Source of the DNA: Roseibaca sp. Y0-43
GTDB taxonomy: Bacteria > Pseudomonadota > Alphaproteobacteria > Rhodobacterales > Rhodobacteraceae
Direction: 5' to 3'
Length of the DNA: 64,000 bases
Assembly: GCF_020667835.1 (NCBI RefSeq)
Contig: NZ_JAFMPR010000006.1
Location: 62,001-126,000, forward strand
The notes under the pieces are model-generated. The model had not been told where the DNA came from. It was given only the letters and a program-made list of their open reading frames with translations, and did not search any database. Of this stretch, positions 63,301 to 64,000 are shown piece by piece (within the stretch, counting starts at the first letter, position 1; the number at the start of each line of letters is the position of its first letter). A program made the translations under genes and the position numbers.

Positions 63301-64000
63301 CAATTGCCCATCGTCGAAACGACGGGCGCGGGTGGTGAAGGTGCTCTGATCGCCGAAAAACGGATGATAGGCTTCGGCCAGCAAGGGCCGCAGATCGCCC
63401 GTCAGGTTCAGCGCGACCGCCTGCTTCACACCGGGCTGTGCCGTCTGCAATTCGAACCGCCCTTCCACACGGGGCTGGCCATCGGTTGCAAGGCGAATAT
63501 CGGCGGCGAAATCCTCGATCGGGCCATCGCCCTCGACCCGCAACTCGGCCGAAGGCAGGCCCGGCACGTTCAACCGCGATACGGCAATGCCGCCGGGCGC
63601 TTCCACGGCTTCCAGCGACAGGGACAGGTTGCGCGTCTCGTTCGAGAAGGCGGCGTCGAGCGTGAAGCGGCCTTCCACCGCGTCCAGCCGCTCTAACACC
63701 AGCGTGGCCGCACCCGCACCCCCTTCAAGATCGGCGCGCCCACTGACCCCGGCGCGCACGGCCTGACCCAGCAATTCGGGCGCAAGCGACACTTCGGCCA
63801 GCGCCAGTTGCCCCAGTTCGACCGACACAGGCAGATCGGGCAATTCGAACCGCTGGAACGGCACCAGCTCGTCCGAAGGCGGGGCGACGGGCGTGCGCAA
63901 CACCTCGACCTTCGCCGCCGAAATCTCAGAGATTTCGATCCGGCGCTGGAACAGCGCCGCGCGGTTCCACTGAAGCGCCGCATCGCTTATGCGCAGCCAG
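60400..64000 (-). CDS. tamB: Translocation and assembly module protein TamB (5' end outside the window)
   Basis: The frame is open from 64000 to the TAA at 60400-60402, giving 1200 residues of a protein that begins beyond the window. TamB is a very long beta-taco that spans the periplasm and works with TamA in outer-membrane assembly or lipid transfer. The visible start WLRISDAALQWNRAALFQRR is near the family's N-terminal region; repeated beta strands of the AsmA/DUF490 type fill the middle; the C-terminal DUF490 domain includes LNLIRGRLDLLGNRFALNEG, ILQGRANEPEILFESSPELP and QEEIVSLLLFGR. Its stop is 10 bases before the SDR start. Confidence 0.94.
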   Translation of the reverse strand, partial: WLRISDAALQWNRAALFQRRIEISEISAAKVEVLRTPVAPPSDELVPFQRFELPDLPVSVELGQLALAEVSLAPELLGQAVRAGVSGRADLEGGAGAATLVLERLDAVEGRFTLDAAFSNETRNLSLSLEAVEAPGGIAVSRLNVPGLPSAELRVEGDGPIEDFAADIRLATDGQPRVEGRFELQTAQPGVKQAVALNLTGDLRPLLAEAYHPFFGDQSTFTTRARRFDDGQLSLDALSVRTQTLSVDGRARVGAEGLPELIDLRGTLVDPEGDRVLLPLAGADTSVESADLQLTFDAARSEDWELLLDLIGFDNGDFAVESLFVNGLGRITSQAFGEDRDTIDALVDFSTLGLSARDENLGAAIGRNVNGSIAFIWREGQPFLMPGFLLEGRDYALQGRARLNEGRVEADIRAAYTDISRLSGLAGRPLSGAVDAELSGLFGPERDRFDLTATLTGRDLALDQPQLDALLADDSVITLSAVGADGQITLREFRAEAQTLSVDASGQLSAELVDLSGRVDMTDLAVLGPQYGGRIEADLSLSGQPDTAEVALTARARDLALGQPDLDRALRGETRLDLSGQRDGMAFDLTRLDLTNPTLNAQVAGRIDPGASVLDGAFALPDLGAVRPAFRGGISGTLGLREDGQDRRVSLSAETRDLAFGAAAADRVLAGRHTVQLDAIAGPETVLLERLVIDGPALAATVSGQLRDGRPDLALQARLADLALVAPGIAGALSLSGQARDTGDAYALNMTANGPAGLKVSVDGTLSKTLQSDLRIAGTTDIALVNPRIEPRSVQGPAQFDMALRGPLRLESLSGTASLSGITVVAPRRALRLSGVNARADLAGGRAQITLSGQSAQGGTIALDGGISLVPPFDGALRARLDALRVVDPQLFEVSVTGDLGISGALTRGPTVAGRLQLDSMELRIPRVGLTGPAYIPPNIRHVGETAGAETTRARAGIFAGETHGRVRYPASLDLEIDAPNRIFIRGRGLDAELGGNLRLTGTTADVIPIGQFNLIRGRLDLLGNRFALNEGFASLQGDFMPFVRLIASTEREGVSARIVLQGRANEPEILFESSPELPQEEIVSLLLFGRGFETLSLFQAAQLASSLATLSGRSEGILERLRRNVGLDDLDVRADEDGEATLRLGRYLTENVYTDLEVNPQGDSEVSINIDLSPSLTARGRVDNDGRSSVGLFFERDY

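Overview
The window is an ordinary stretch of chromosome from an alphaproteobacterium of the order Rhodobacterales (Rhodobacter/Roseobacter relatives). The evidence is the high GC content, a MipZ division-site ATPase, an alphaproteobacterial SOS box (GTTC-N7-GTTC) in front of lexA, two FNR-type boxes, the tldD / ctaC-ctaB-ctaG-ctaE-SURF1-thrC-M16 peptidase order, and the trpG-trpD-trpC-moaC-moeA-lexA cluster. I saw no insertion sequence, prophage, integrase, CRISPR array or rRNA. Genes are tightly packed, often with ATGA or TGATG overlaps, and no gene-free gap exceeds 300 bases.

Layout. 1-9.6 kb: ruvB (3' end), ispE, a secreted TPR protein, ETF-ubiquinone oxidoreductase, greA with a membrane protein, the AzlCD exporter, a D-lactate/2-hydroxyacid-type flavoprotein and an acetyltransferase; a perfect G-quadruplex motif lies at 8993-9007. 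9.6-16.5 kb: M16 peptidase, thrC and the aa3 cytochrome oxidase cluster (SURF1, ctaE, ctaG, a 66-residue membrane protein, ctaB, ctaC), with an intrinsic terminator between ctaE and SURF1. 16.5-22.5 kb: tldD, a DMT exporter, hisF-hisE, a DksA/TraR-type protein behind a perfect FNR box, and prfC. 22.5-27.3 kb: lexA and the moeA, moaC, trpC, trpD, trpG series. 27.4-34.1 kb: a divergent polysaccharide deacetylase, VOC protein, tRNA-Leu(UAA), MDR oxidoreductase, DEAD-box helicase, tRNA-Gly(GCC) and a J-domain protein.

34.2-46.6 kb: bolA, oxyR, lipA, rpe-redoxin-gph-TDT transporter, guaB-TauE-DUF985 cupin, rplS-rpmE, mipZ, a membrane-anchored NYN nuclease, a YqgE/AlgH protein and a DsbD-N-like periplasmic protein. 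46.6-52.9 kb: an RND efflux pump with its adaptor, moaB and a family-4 uracil-DNA glycosylase that has lost most iron-sulfur ligands. 53.0-56.8 kb: a packed operon pyrB - two bPH-like membrane proteins - a catalytically dead-looking dihydroorotase - plsY. 56.8-64 kb: a heme-type membrane protein paired with a Tat-exported intradiol-dioxygenase-like protein, a copper gene pair (CutF-like small protein plus PCu(A)C chaperone), a crotonase, an SDR and tamB (5' end outside the window).

The most interesting signals are regulatory. The stop-proximal codons of the CutF-like gene can pair with the Shine-Dalgarno sequence of the PCu(A)C gene, which suggests translation-coupled copper control. A compact three-way-junction RNA fold sits just downstream, ahead of the dioxygenase gene. 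FNR boxes precede the DksA-like gene and lie between ctaC and tldD. The pyrimidine operon couples ATCase to a pseudo-dihydroorotase and two membrane proteins of unknown function.
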